Assembly (NCBI GenBank): GCA_965261725.1
Contig: CBDHDU010000045.1
Span: 1 to 64,000, forward strand
Reading direction: 5' to 3'
From: CANDOC01 sp965261725
GTDB taxonomy: Bacteria; Pseudomonadota; Gammaproteobacteria; Pseudomonadales; Endozoicomonadaceae
Length of the DNA stretch: 64,000 bases
The position numbers were made by a program, and so were the translations under genes. The number at the start of each line of letters is the position of its first letter. Position 1 is the first letter of the stretch. Below are positions 35,708 to 46,978 of this stretch, one piece after another. The notes under the pieces are model-generated. The model was not told the origin of the DNA. It did no database searches and saw only the letters and a program-made list of their open reading frames with translations.

Positions 35708-36835
35708 TCATGAGCGATCTTCAATCGCTACCCAGTCCGCATGCTCTGGGCCGGTGTAATCAGCGGAAGGACGGATAATCCGGTTGTTGGCACGTTGCTC
35801 CATCACGTGTGCAGTCCAGCCTGCAACCCGTGAGCAAACAAAGATCGGGGTAAACAACTTGGTTGGAATATTCATAAAGTTGTAAGCAGAGGCGTGGAAG
35901 AAGTCGGCATTACAGAACAGTTTTTTCTCGCGCCACATGACCGCTTCTACGCGTTCGGAAACGGCATACAGATGAGTGTCGCCTACCTGCTTGGAGAGTT
36001 TCTGAGCCCATTCTTTGATTATGGCATTACGGGGATCGGATTCACGGTAAATGGCATGGCCAAAGCCCATGATCTTATCTTTGCGTGACAGCATACTCAT
36101 GATCGCTTCTTCAGCCTCATCGGCGGTCTGCCACTGCTCGATCATATCCATTGCCGCTTCGTTGGCACCACCATGCAGCGGACCACGCAGAGAGCCGATA
36201 GCGCCGGTTACCGTGCTGTGAATATCGGACAGGGTGGAGGCGCAGACCCGCGCGGTAAAGGTTGAAGCGTTAAACTCATGCTCAGCATACAGGATCAGTG
36301 ACGCATGCATGACTTGGACATGCAGTGGCTCAGGCTTTTTATTGTGCAGCGTCCAGAGGAACTGTTCTGCGATGGAATCTGCTTCGGTTTCCACATCGAC
36401 CCGAATACCTTCATGGCTGAAGTTATACCAGTAGTTGATCATACCGGGGAAGATGGCGAGCAAACGGTCAATGTGTTCGTGCTGTTCGGAAAAATCACCT
36501 TCAGTTTCGAGATTGCCCAGCATGGAACAACCGGTACGCATGACATCCATCGGGTGCGCAGATGCAGGAATTTGTTCCAATACGGTTTTTAATTGCCGGG
36601 GCAGGGCACGCATGCCTTTCAGGCGGGTTTTGTAGGCGTCGAGTTCTGTCAGGTTGGGAAGCTTCCCATAAAGCAACAGGTAGGCGACTTCTTCAAACTG
36701 AGCCTTGTCCGCCAGCTCTTTTATATCGTGACCGCGATAAGTCAGGCCTGCACCTGTCTTGCCCACGGTACACAGTGCGGTTTCACCAGCAGATTGACCA
36801 CGCAGGCCAGCACCACTCAACTTCTTTTCTGCCAT
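35708..36835 (-). CDS. prpC: 2-methylcitrate synthase
   Basis: Condenses propionyl-CoA with oxaloacetate to 2-methylcitrate, the entry of the methylcitrate cycle. 375 residues, citrate-synthase fold. The N-terminal GLRGQSAGETALCTVGKTGA is typical of PrpC. The three catalytic regions are ALNAS-like HEFNASTFTARV, the His of GPLHGGANEAAMDMIEQW, and GFGHAIYRESDPRN with the following Asp region NADFFHASAYNFM. Between prpB (72 bases upstream) and acnD. Confidence 0.95.
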   Translation of the reverse strand: MAEKKLSGAGLRGQSAGETALCTVGKTGAGLTYRGHDIKELADKAQFEEVAYLLLYGKLPNLTELDAYKTRLKGMRALPRQLKTVLEQIPASAHPMDVMRTGCSMLGNLETEGDFSEQHEHIDRLLAIFPGMINYWYNFSHEGIRVDVETEADSIAEQFLWTLHNKKPEPLHVQVMHASLILYAEHEFNASTFTARVCASTLSDIHSTVTGAIGSLRGPLHGGANEAAMDMIEQWQTADEAEEAIMSMLSRKDKIMGFGHAIYRESDPRNAIIKEWAQKLSKQVGDTHLYAVSERVEAVMWREKKLFCNADFFHASAYNFMNIPTKLFTPIFVCSRVAGWTAHVMEQRANNRIIRPSADYTGPEHADWVAIEDRS

Positions 36836-36907
36836 GATACATCTCCGTTTATTTTTATTACTAATTTACAGACGAGTTATACAGACAATTTTCCAGCTGA
36901 TATTGAA

Positions 36908-37747
36908 TCAGGGGTTAAGAAACTCTTTGGTTTTTACCAGCAGCTCTCGCTCCTGAAAGGTCATCATACCATCTGCAATGGCTCCACTGTTACCATCACG
37001 TTTAATGACTTGCAGAACTTCCCGCATGGCAGTGACGGCAGCACGCTGCAGATCGGATGGAATAATAATCAGCTGATAGCCCATAGCCTTTAGATCTTCA
37101 GTCGGTACCAGTGGTGTTTTGCCGCTATAGAACATATTGATCAGCTTCGGACCCGGTGCCTGTTTGGCGATTTCTTCAATCTGCGCGATAGTCTGCGGTG
37201 CTTCGACAAACAGCATATCGGCACCGGCTGCAACATAGGCTTTGGCGCGTTCAATTGCATCATCAAAACCGGTGACAGCAATCGCATCGGTGCGGGCAAT
37301 CACGGTGACGTTACCGGCATATTTGGCGGCAACGGAAACCTTTTTGCACATTTCTTCGGTGGAGACGAGTGATTTGCCATCCAGATGACCACAGCGCTTG
37401 GGGAATTCCTGATCTTCAATATGGAAGGCACAGACGCCAGCGTTTTTAAACAGCTCGACGGTACGCTTAACGTTTACCTCATTACCAAAACCGGTATCGG
37501 CATCGGCAATCACCGGCAAGCTGGTTGCTTCCACAATCTGACGAATACGGTCGACTACCTCAGTAAGCGTCAATAAACCAATATCGGGTACACCAGTACT
37601 GCGAGCAATGGCGCCACCGCTGGCATACAGGGCAGAAAAGCCTGCTTCTTCACCGAGGCGGGTCGAAATACCATCATAAACACCGGGGGCGGTGACGATA
37701 CCTTCTTTGGCAATCAGGCGATTTAGTGCATTGTCTTTGTCGCTCAT
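36908..37747 (-). CDS. prpB: 2-methylisocitrate lyase
   Basis: Cleaves 2-methylisocitrate to pyruvate and succinate, the last step of the methylcitrate cycle. 279 residues, PEP mutase/isocitrate lyase superfamily. Active-site loop KRCGHLDGKSLVSTEEM carries the catalytic Cys. Metal-binding DADTGFG and the early GVYDGISTRLGEEAGF are present. It is somewhat shorter than E. coli PrpB (296). Its start is 13 bases after the GntR regulator stop, so both share an mRNA. Confidence 0.93.
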   Translation of the reverse strand: MSDKDNALNRLIAKEGIVTAPGVYDGISTRLGEEAGFSALYASGGAIARSTGVPDIGLLTLTEVVDRIRQIVEATSLPVIADADTGFGNEVNVKRTVELFKNAGVCAFHIEDQEFPKRCGHLDGKSLVSTEEMCKKVSVAAKYAGNVTVIARTDAIAVTGFDDAIERAKAYVAAGADMLFVEAPQTIAQIEEIAKQAPGPKLINMFYSGKTPLVPTEDLKAMGYQLIIIPSDLQRAAVTAMREVLQVIKRDGNSGAIADGMMTFQERELLVKTKEFLNP

Positions 37748-37760
37748 ACTACTTCCTCTT

Positions 37761-38489
37761 TTAAATTTGCTCCGACTGGCGGGCGTCTTTTTTCTTTTTC
37801 TTGGGTTTGCGGGAAAGTGTTTCGGACGGTGTAGTTATATGTTGCTTGATCTCACGGCGGGCGCGGCTGATATGGCGGCGCATCAGCATCTCAGCAAGCT
37901 GACCATCCCGCTCCTGCAGTGCCTTAAGAATCATTTGATGTTCAAACAGAGCCTGTTCCGGGCGGTGACTGCTGCTGGAGCTTTTACGATACATCTGTAC
38001 CAGATGGTAGAGCTCATCACAGAGTGAATGGATCAGCCGCTGGTTACGGGAGCCTTTGATAATCCGGTAGTGGAAATCATAGTCGCCGTTCTGCTCGATA
38101 TATGCCTGCCCATTGTTGTTCCGGATAAATGAGGCGTGGGTTTCGAGTAGTTGTTCCAGTTCGGCGAGTTCATGATCCGTCATGTGCTCGGCAGCCAGCC
38201 GGGCGGCCATGCCTTCGAGTGCTTCGCGGATAGCGAAGATTTCGGCCAGTTCGTTTTCAGACAGGGTAACAACCCGGGCGCCGGCATTGGGTGTGCGGAT
38301 TACCAGCCCCATGCTTTCCAGTCTTACAATGGCTTCCCGCAGCGGACCACGCCCAACACCATAGCGGCGGGTGAGTTCTGCTTCAGGTACACGACAACCT
38401 TGAAGCAGGGCACCTGATGTGATCTCGTCTATCAACATGCCGCTGACTTCATCAGCCTGAGTTTCGAGTCTGGCATTAATATTGTTCAT
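37761..38489 (-). CDS. GntR/FadR-family regulator of the prp operon
   Basis: 242 residues. N-terminal winged HTH (residues about 10-75: TRRYGVGRGPLREAIVRLES, LVIRTPNAGARVV) and C-terminal FCD domain (about 85-220) with His residues in DYDFHYRII and HRPEQALFEHQMILKAL that bind metal or ligand in this family. The lysine-rich tail RKPKKKKKDARQSE is unusual. First gene of the operon with prpB, prpC, acnD and prpF. It is presumed to sense a methylcitrate-cycle intermediate and repress its own operon. Confidence 0.92.
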   Translation of the reverse strand: MNNINARLETQADEVSGMLIDEITSGALLQGCRVPEAELTRRYGVGRGPLREAIVRLESMGLVIRTPNAGARVVTLSENELAEIFAIREALEGMAARLAAEHMTDHELAELEQLLETHASFIRNNNGQAYIEQNGDYDFHYRIIKGSRNQRLIHSLCDELYHLVQMYRKSSSSSHRPEQALFEHQMILKALQERDGQLAEMLMRRHISRARREIKQHITTPSETLSRKPKKKKKDARQSEQI

Positions 38490-38540
38490 CCGCTTTCAGT
38501 AAAACCCTGCAGATTGTTTACGATATTTATTTTTTTGCCA

Positions 38541-38570
38541 TTTATACACCGATAATAGTGATTATATCAA
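38541..38570 (-). promoter_or_regulatory. Candidate promoter and operator of the prp operon
   Basis: On the minus strand TTGATA (38570-38565), 18 bases, then TATAAA (38546-38541), about 50 bases before the regulator start. The spacer contains an ATAAT-AGTG-ATTAT dyad, where the GntR protein could bind and block the polymerase. Confidence 0.5.
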
Positions 38571-38606
38571 GATGATCGTTAACGGTTTATGGTGGCGCTG
38601 TGTTAT

Positions 38607-39353
38607 CTAGCGCCTCTCACAGGGTCTGTTTACTCCTTGCAACCAGTCACGTACGAGCCAGTTTGCCTGATCCTGATGCATACCTGCATACTGAAGGGTA
38701 TACATAAACCAGTAGTCAAGATAATACGGCTTGTTATTATCATCTTTATCGTAAATTGGAATTGGGACACCACGGGACATTCTTGTAATATGATTATGCT
38801 CAAACCATTCAAGAATTCTTTTTAACTTCAGGAATTTTACTTTTGTTACCTCCATTAAATGGCCGTTTTGAGGTGTTCTTTGACCGAGCTGCGTTAGTTT
38901 ATCGGTTATTGTTTTTTGAAATTCGTGCTCTTTGAATAATTTGGGGTACGTGTAGTCCGGTATCAGGCTTGCTTTAAGCGGAGGCATTGCATAGAGGTCC
39001 TTGCATGACTCATCGCCACAAACAAAAACTGTATGAGCGCCATGTGTATAAATAGCATTCAGGTTATACAGATCATTTTGAGAAAACTTATGATGTAATT
39101 CTTCTTTCGATTCGCGAAGAGCTGTTTCCCACTTATGTGTTTCACTTTGTTCAGACTGGCCTCCTGGCAAACCCCATACAGTATTATCTGAAGCGTATTG
39201 TTTTTGTGTGCTATAGTGATTGTCACACAGAAGTATAAGCAGTTGTTTGCCTGTGCCGAAATCTCTTGTTGTCAGTACCATTACATAGACGTGCTGTGCT
39301 GTTGCGACGGTGCAACAGAAAAGTAGCAATACGGTAATTAATCCTCGTTTCAT
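38607..39353 (-). CDS. Exported Nudix-domain protein
   Basis: 248 residues. N-terminal Sec signal peptide (residues 1-19, RGLITVLLLFCCTVATAQ). The Nudix box is at about 74-96: GGQSEQSETHKWETALRESK followed by EEL, fitting GX5EX7REX2EEXG up to the last Gly (His here). Nudix enzymes cut nucleoside diphosphates linked to another group, but they are rarely exported. Cysteines in FVCGDESCKDL could form a disulfide outside the cytoplasm. The C-terminal 100 residues (TYPKLFKEHEF, YYLDYWFMYTLQYAG) are not recognised. It stands alone between the prp and aacS blocks. Confidence 0.78.
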   Translation of the reverse strand: MKRGLITVLLLFCCTVATAQHVYVMVLTTRDFGTGKQLLILLCDNHYSTQKQYASDNTVWGLPGGQSEQSETHKWETALRESKEELHHKFSQNDLYNLNAIYTHGAHTVFVCGDESCKDLYAMPPLKASLIPDYTYPKLFKEHEFQKTITDKLTQLGQRTPQNGHLMEVTKVKFLKLKRILEWFEHNHITRMSRGVPIPIYDKDDNNKPYYLDYWFMYTLQYAGMHQDQANWLVRDWLQGVNRPCERR

Positions 39354-39413
39354 AAAATACCTCCTTCTTGAATATCATCTCGTACGGAACAGGATGAATA
39401 CTCTCTAATTGCA

Positions 39414-39619
39414 TATTATGGGAGCAGGAATTAAACAGACAGAAATGATCTATATCAGGATAATTCGAGCGCTATGATTCAGGAGGTTAGATTTTGCATA
39501 TTGAAATAAGTTTCAAAAATAAGACGGTAATGGCTAGTTTATTGAGTAAATGAGTGAGATTTTTGTTTTTTTGAATAAAAGCGCCCCTTTTTATATACAG
39601 AGACGCCGTTTGATACTTG
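39414..39619. other. AT-rich gap before aacS, no gene seen
   Basis: About 200 bases, T/A-rich, without an ORF or clear hairpin. It separates the start of the Nudix gene from the 3' end of the acetoacetyl-CoA synthetase gene. Confidence 0.6.
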
Positions 39620-41566
<1,947 letters not shown>

Positions 41567-41594
41567 GATGCATCCTCTTTGCATTTCGGGAGGC

Positions 41595-41665
41595 GAGCTT
41601 CCAGCCTCCAGCTGCCGGTAGTGCTGGTACAATACTGGTAGCTGACAGCTAATAGCCGACAGCTC
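41595..41665. repeat. Imperfect palindromic intergenic repeat, copy C
   Basis: GAGCTTCCAGCCTCCAGCTG at the left and ACTGGTAGCTGACAGC and CCGACAGCTC at the right pair imperfectly. Same vocabulary (CCAGCT, TGGTAGCT, GCTTCC) as copies A and B. It lies between the HMG-CoA lyase and aacS genes. Confidence 0.75.
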
Positions 41666-41666
41666 T

Positions 41667-42581
41667 TTATTGTTCTTTCTGTATAACCTTCGCCAGCGCT
41701 GCCAGTCCGGCATTGCTGCGACAGAGCAGTCCAAGCTGTTCTGTCACAAAGCGGGTTGCCCAGAGTAAACCATTATTATCAACACCGTGACGAATACCCA
41801 GCCCTTCCAGCAGATAGACCACATCCTCGGTTGCTACATTACCACTGGCGCCGGGTGCATAAGGGCAGCCGCCCAGTCCGGAAATGGCGCTGTCGATTAC
41901 TTCCAGCCCTTCTTCAAGCAGGGCATAAAGGTTAGCAATTGCCTGCCCGCGGGTATTATGGAAATGAGCCGCCAGCTGAGGCATCGGTACCTTTGCTGTG
42001 ACTTTCTCAAACAGCTGTTTTGCCTTGACCGGTGTTCCGAGACCAATGGTGTCACCGAGTGAGACTTCAAAGCACCCGCGATCAATTAACTCTTTTGTCA
42101 GTTCGGCAACTTTTGCCGGACGAATATCACCCTCATAGGGACAACCCATGATGCAGGAAATATAGCCCCGCACCCGTTTACCCGCGGCAGTCGCGGCTTC
42201 GATAACCGGGGTAAAACGCTCCAGACTTTCACTGATGCTGCAGTTAATGTTCTTCTGGCAAAAAGTCTCGGAAGCTGCTGTAAATACAGCAACTTCATCG
42301 ACATTGGCGGCGAGTGCACCTTCGACACCTCGGAGGTTGGGGGTCAGTGCCGCATAGACGGTATCGCTACGTCGTTTAAGGTCAGCAAATACCTGGTCAG
42401 AGTCTGTCATTGCCGGGATGCGACCCGGCGCGACAAAGCTTCCGGCTTCAATATGACGCAATCCGGCCTCTGCCAGCAATTCTACCAGCTGGATACGGTC
42501 GCCAACGGATTGCGGCGTTTCCCCCTGCAGGCCATCCCGTGGCCCGACCTCGACAATACGAACAGCTTTCGGGAGGCTCAT
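41667..42581 (-). CDS. Hydroxymethylglutaryl-CoA lyase
   Basis: Splits HMG-CoA to acetoacetate and acetyl-CoA, the last step of leucine breakdown (liuE/mvaB type). 304 residues, DRE-TIM metallolyase. Signature EVGPRDGLQGETPQSVGD with the metal Asp, HFHNTRGQAIANLYALLEEG with two metal His, and GLGGCPYAPGASGNVATEDV with the catalytic Cys. The start overlaps the end of liuD by 4 bases (ATGA). Confidence 0.95.
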   Translation of the reverse strand: MSLPKAVRIVEVGPRDGLQGETPQSVGDRIQLVELLAEAGLRHIEAGSFVAPGRIPAMTDSDQVFADLKRRSDTVYAALTPNLRGVEGALAANVDEVAVFTAASETFCQKNINCSISESLERFTPVIEAATAAGKRVRGYISCIMGCPYEGDIRPAKVAELTKELIDRGCFEVSLGDTIGLGTPVKAKQLFEKVTAKVPMPQLAAHFHNTRGQAIANLYALLEEGLEVIDSAISGLGGCPYAPGASGNVATEDVVYLLEGLGIRHGVDNNGLLWATRFVTEQLGLLCRSNAGLAALAKVIQKEQ

Positions 42582-44545
42582 GCTTCAACCTCCTGCTGTT
42601 CAAAATCCAGCAGCAATGCGTTCTGGTCAACCTGCTCACCGGCATTGAAATGAATCGCGGTTACTGTGCCGTTTGCCGGAGCCCGGATGGTATGTTCCAT
42701 TTTCATGGCTTCCATAATCACCAGCGGGGTATCCTGATCCACCTGCGAGCCGGTTTCAGCAAGTACCTCCACAATCGTGCCCGGCATCGGTGCATGCAGG
42801 CGGCCATCATTATCATCAGCAATATTAACCGGAGCCTGAAGTTGCCAGACCAGCTGGTGGTCAGAACCTGTCAGATAAAGTGTGTCGCCTGCAGCATCCA
42901 GGCGATAGCGGGTGGATAGTCCATCTGCCTGAATGGTGATAACGGTATCCTGCTGCTGATAGCTGAAAGCAAATGATCCGTTACTTGTTTCCAATACGGC
43001 TTTGCCCGGCTCACCTTTGATTAAACGGGCACTGAGTCGTTGCTGGTCCTGCCAGAAAAATACTGGTGCTCCGGCAGCTTGATTCAGTCGCCAGCCGGAT
43101 GTTGTGTTAACCGGCGAAGCTGCTGTTGTCTGCAGTTTATAGAGCGCCGCAGCTGCCAGAGCAGGCTGTAGATTAACAGTGCGGGGAGCCAGCGTATCGC
43201 CGTGCAGCTCAACAAACCGCGTGGTTAACCGGGCTTCAGCAAAGGTACGGTGCTGCAGTACCCGAATCAGGTAATCACGGTTGGTATCAACCCCGCCAAG
43301 CACGAGATTTTCCAGTGCAGTAATCAGCCGCTGACGGGCTTCATCCCGGTCTTTACCGTGGGTAATAATTTTCGACAGCATCGGGTCATACCAGACACTG
43401 ACATCATCATGCTGTTGAATCCCACTGTCGATACGAACACCGGGCAAATCAGCAGGCTCATGCAGTACATTAATATGACCCGTAGCGGGCAGAAAACCAT
43501 TGTCCGGTGATTCGGCATACAGCCGGACTTCCATGGAATGTCCCTGCAACTGCAGTTCAGACTGCTTGAGCGGCAACGGCTGATTACTGGCAACCTGTAA
43601 CTGCCATGCCACCAGATCGGTGCCGGTAATCAGTTCGGTAACCGGGTGCTCGACCTGTAGCCGGGTATTCATTTCCATAAACCAGAATTCACTGCCTTCC
43701 AGCAGAAATTCTACGGTTCCGGCACCGGTATAGTTAATCGCCTTGGCGGCTTTTACGGCAGCTTCGCCCATATCTTTACGTAGAGAAGGGGATAATCCGG
43801 GGGCAGGTGCTTCCTCAATGATTTTCTGATGACGACGCTGTACCGAGCAGTCCCGTTCAAACAGATAGACGCCATTGCCATGGTTATCGCAGAATACCTG
43901 AATTTCTACGTGGCGGGGTTGTAACAGACACTTCTCAACCAGCATCCGGTCGTCACCGAAAGCCTGCATTGCTTCCCTGCGGGCACCGGCAATCGCGGCA
44001 TCCAGTTCTTCGGCACTGTATACCACCCGCATGCCCTTGCCACCCCCCCCGGCACTGGCTTTTAGCATCAACGGAAAACCAACATCCAGCGCTGCTCTGC
44101 GCAGGGTTTCATCATCCTGCTTTTCTCCGTGGTAACCGGGCAACACCGGTACGCCAGCGTCTTCCATCATCGCCTTGGCTTCCTGCTTGCTGCCCATGGC
44201 GGTAATGGCATTAGCGGTCGGGCCAATAAAGGTTACACCGGCTTCAGTACAACGTTGGGAGAACACCGCATTTTCTGACAGGAAACCATAACCAGGATGA
44301 ATTGCTTCAGCGCCGGTCTGTCTTGCCGCATCCAGTACTTTGTCTATATCGAGATAGCTTTTGACCGCTTCCGCCGGCCCGAGGCAGACGACTTCATCCG
44401 CCAGTTTTACATGCAGTGCTTTACGGTCTGCTTCGGAACAGACGGCAACCGTTTTAATACCCAACCGTTGACAGGTACGGATCACCCGGCAGGCAATTTC
44501 ACTGCGGTTGGCAATCAGAACCTTGCTAAATAAAGAGCTAGACAT
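42578..44545 (-). CDS. liuD: Methylcrotonyl-CoA carboxylase, biotin-carrying alpha subunit
   Basis: Carboxylates biotin with ATP and bicarbonate for the conversion of 3-methylcrotonyl-CoA to 3-methylglutaconyl-CoA. 655 residues. Biotin carboxylase domain at 1-450 (KVLIANRSEIACRVIRTCQR, the glycine-rich KASAGGGGKGMRVV, EMNTRLQVEHPVTE). C-terminal biotinyl domain with biotin lysine in VIMEAMKMEHTI. ATG 44545 is chosen since GGGAGAAG precedes it; it overlaps the end of liuC by 8 bases. The frame is open to 44599. Confidence 0.95.
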   Translation of the reverse strand: MSSSLFSKVLIANRSEIACRVIRTCQRLGIKTVAVCSEADRKALHVKLADEVVCLGPAEAVKSYLDIDKVLDAARQTGAEAIHPGYGFLSENAVFSQRCTEAGVTFIGPTANAITAMGSKQEAKAMMEDAGVPVLPGYHGEKQDDETLRRAALDVGFPLMLKASAGGGGKGMRVVYSAEELDAAIAGARREAMQAFGDDRMLVEKCLLQPRHVEIQVFCDNHGNGVYLFERDCSVQRRHQKIIEEAPAPGLSPSLRKDMGEAAVKAAKAINYTGAGTVEFLLEGSEFWFMEMNTRLQVEHPVTELITGTDLVAWQLQVASNQPLPLKQSELQLQGHSMEVRLYAESPDNGFLPATGHINVLHEPADLPGVRIDSGIQQHDDVSVWYDPMLSKIITHGKDRDEARQRLITALENLVLGGVDTNRDYLIRVLQHRTFAEARLTTRFVELHGDTLAPRTVNLQPALAAAALYKLQTTAASPVNTTSGWRLNQAAGAPVFFWQDQQRLSARLIKGEPGKAVLETSNGSFAFSYQQQDTVITIQADGLSTRYRLDAAGDTLYLTGSDHQLVWQLQAPVNIADDNDGRLHAPMPGTIVEVLAETGSQVDQDTPLVIMEAMKMEHTIRAPANGTVTAIHFNAGEQVDQNALLLDFEQQEVEA

Positions 44546-45368
44546 CTTGTTCTTCTCCCTGCTTTTGCCAGGCGGGGGATCGCTTTTCCAGAAAGGCACT
44601 CAAACCTTCCCGGCCTTCTTCTGAGGCGCGAATGCGGGCGATGTAGTCCACGGTATAATCCGTCAACTCCGGTGTGCCCGGCACCTGTCCGGCAATACCT
44701 TTCAGCAATTCCTTGGTTGCGGCAATAGCGGCAGGACTGTTTTGCAGCAGTTGTTTAATCAGAGCATCTGCCGTATTTCGCAGTTCATCTTCCGGCACGA
44801 CTTCATGTACCAGACCAATATCCTGAGCTTTGGCGGCAGGAATGACTTCGGCGCTGAGCATATAACGTCGGGACTGACGGGTACCGATAGCGCGGGCAAC
44901 AAACGGGCTGATGGTGGCGGGTGACAGACCGATCTTGACCTCACTCAGACAGAAGCGGGCATTATCTGCAGCCACCACAATATCGCAGCAGCTGGCGAGG
45001 CCAACAGCTCCGCCATAGCAGGCACCCTGTACCAGACCAATCACCGGCTTCGGGCACTGGTCGAGTAATACCATCAGCTTCGCCAGCTGGGCAGCGTCGG
45101 CACGGTTAGCGGCTTCATCCATCTGCCCCATACGACGCATCCAGTTCAGATCACCTCCGGCAGAGAAATGTTTACCTGCCGCATCCAGTACAATAATCCG
45201 GGCTTCCGGGGTGTTACTGACCTCTTCCAACGTTTCAATCAGGCTGGCGATCAGGTTGTCATCAAAGGCATTGCGGACTGAAGGACGATTCAGGGTCAGG
45301 CGAACCACACCACGGGGATCGATACCGGCGGTTAAACCTTCATCATTATTATTTGTCATTTCTGGCAC
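44538..45368 (-). CDS. liuC: Methylglutaconyl-CoA hydratase
   Basis: Hydrates 3-methylglutaconyl-CoA to HMG-CoA. 276 residues, crotonase family: VRLTLNRPSVRNAFDDNLIA, oxyanion-hole AAGKHFSAGGDLNWMRRM, VQGACYGGAVGLASCCDIVV, and LSEVKIGLSPATISPFVARA with a catalytic Glu. It lies between the two carboxylase subunit genes (2 bases after liuB), the usual liu order, which supports the specific role over a general enoyl-CoA hydratase. Confidence 0.93.
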   Translation of the reverse strand: MPEMTNNNDEGLTAGIDPRGVVRLTLNRPSVRNAFDDNLIASLIETLEEVSNTPEARIIVLDAAGKHFSAGGDLNWMRRMGQMDEAANRADAAQLAKLMVLLDQCPKPVIGLVQGACYGGAVGLASCCDIVVAADNARFCLSEVKIGLSPATISPFVARAIGTRQSRRYMLSAEVIPAAKAQDIGLVHEVVPEDELRNTADALIKQLLQNSPAAIAATKELLKGIAGQVPGTPELTDYTVDYIARIRASEEGREGLSAFLEKRSPAWQKQGEEQDV

Positions 45369-45370
45369 TC

Positions 45371-46978
45371 CTACATTCTGAAAATGCCATAACGGGTATC
45401 TTCGATCGGTGCATTTAATGCAGCGGCAAGGCTGAGACCCAATACATCGCGGGTCTGTGCCGGATCAATAACACCGTCATCCCATAACCGGGCACTGGCA
45501 TAGGCGGCAGTGGATTCGCGGTCAAACTGCTGCTCCAGCGGTTTGCGGAATTCTGCTTCTTCTTCCGTCGACCAGCTTTTACCGGCCTTTTCCAGTGCGC
45601 CGCGTTTAACGGTTGCCATAACACCTGCTGCCTGTTCACCACCCATAACGGCAATTCGGGCGTTGGGCCAGCTCCACATAAAGCGCGGATCATAGGCGCG
45701 GCCGCACATACCGTAGTTACCGGCACCGTAACTGCCACCAATAACGACAGTTAATTTTGGTACCTCGGCACAGGCAACAGCGTTCACCAGTTTGGCGCCG
45801 TGACGGGCAATACCTTCAGATTCGTACTGTTTGCCGACCATAAAGCCGGTGATATTCTGCAAAAACAGCAGCGGAATCTTGCGCTGGCAGCACAGCTCAA
45901 CAAAATGTGCTCCCTTGATAGCTGATTCCGAAAACAGTACGCCATTGTTTGCCAGAATACCTACTGGGTAACCATGAATCCGGGCAAAGCCACACACCAG
46001 TGTTGTCCCATAGCGTGCCTTGAATTCATCCAGCTCAGAACCATCTACCAGCCGGGCGATAACATCTCTTACATCATAAGGCTGACGCGGATCTTCAGGA
46101 ATCACACCGTAAAGCTCTTCAGTATCAAAAAGTGGCGCAATGGTTTCCGTGCGTTGCACTTGATCAGCCGTCGTACGATTCAGGTTGGCAACAATATTAC
46201 GGGCAATCTGTAGGGCATGCTCGTCATTTTCTGCCAGATGATCGGCAACGCCGGATGTGCGGGTATGAGCATCCCCCCCACCGAGTTCTTCAGCGGTTAC
46301 TTCTTCACCGGTAGCGGCTTTGACCAGCGGCGGTCCCGCAAGAAAGATAGTGCCCTGGTTGCGGACAATAATGCTTTCATCTGCCATCGCCGGAATATAA
46401 GCGCCACCGGCTGTACAGGAACCCATGACTACGGCGATCTGGGCAATACCTTTGGCTGACATTCTTGCCTGGTTAAAGAAAATCCGTCCGAAATGTTCTT
46501 TATCCGGGAATACATCAGACTGGCGGGGCAGGTTGGCACCACCGGAATCTACCAGATAAATACAGGGCAGGTGATTAGCTTCGGCAATTGTCTGGGCGCG
46601 CAGATGCTTTTTGACCGTTAATGGGTAATAACTGCCGCCTTTTACAGTGGCATCATTACCGACAATCATACAGGTCTGGCCGGATACCTGACCGATTCCC
46701 GCCACAGCACCGGCGGAGGGCAGGTTATCTTCATAAACACCTTCAGCCACCAGCTGCCCGACTTCCAGAAAGGCTGAGCCGGGGTCAAGTAACTGATCTA
46801 TCCGGTCCCTGACCATTAACTTGCCACGGCCTTCATGGCGGGCACGTGCCTTTTCTCCACCACCCTGCAGAATCCGGGCAATGGTTTCATTCAGCGGGTT
46901 CAGTTTACCCAGCATGGCAGCCTGATTCTGTTTAAATGCTGCCGAATGAATATTAACTGCAGATTCAATCACAGGCAT
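45371..46978 (-). CDS. liuB: Methylcrotonyl-CoA carboxylase, carboxyltransferase beta subunit
   Basis: Moves the carboxyl group from biotin to 3-methylcrotonyl-CoA. 535 residues, as in the family. It has the tandem crotonase-like halves: ARARHEGRGKLMVRDRIDQL and YLVDSGGANLPRQSDVFPDK in the N-half, ILANNGVLFSESAIKGAHFV, TGFMVGKQYESEGIARHGAK and GGSYGAGNYGMCGRAYDPRF in the C-half. It overlaps liuA by one base, so it is translationally coupled. Confidence 0.95.
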   Translation of the reverse strand: MPVIESAVNIHSAAFKQNQAAMLGKLNPLNETIARILQGGGEKARARHEGRGKLMVRDRIDQLLDPGSAFLEVGQLVAEGVYEDNLPSAGAVAGIGQVSGQTCMIVGNDATVKGGSYYPLTVKKHLRAQTIAEANHLPCIYLVDSGGANLPRQSDVFPDKEHFGRIFFNQARMSAKGIAQIAVVMGSCTAGGAYIPAMADESIIVRNQGTIFLAGPPLVKAATGEEVTAEELGGGDAHTRTSGVADHLAENDEHALQIARNIVANLNRTTADQVQRTETIAPLFDTEELYGVIPEDPRQPYDVRDVIARLVDGSELDEFKARYGTTLVCGFARIHGYPVGILANNGVLFSESAIKGAHFVELCCQRKIPLLFLQNITGFMVGKQYESEGIARHGAKLVNAVACAEVPKLTVVIGGSYGAGNYGMCGRAYDPRFMWSWPNARIAVMGGEQAAGVMATVKRGALEKAGKSWSTEEEAEFRKPLEQQFDRESTAAYASARLWDDGVIDPAQTRDVLGLSLAAALNAPIEDTRYGIFRM

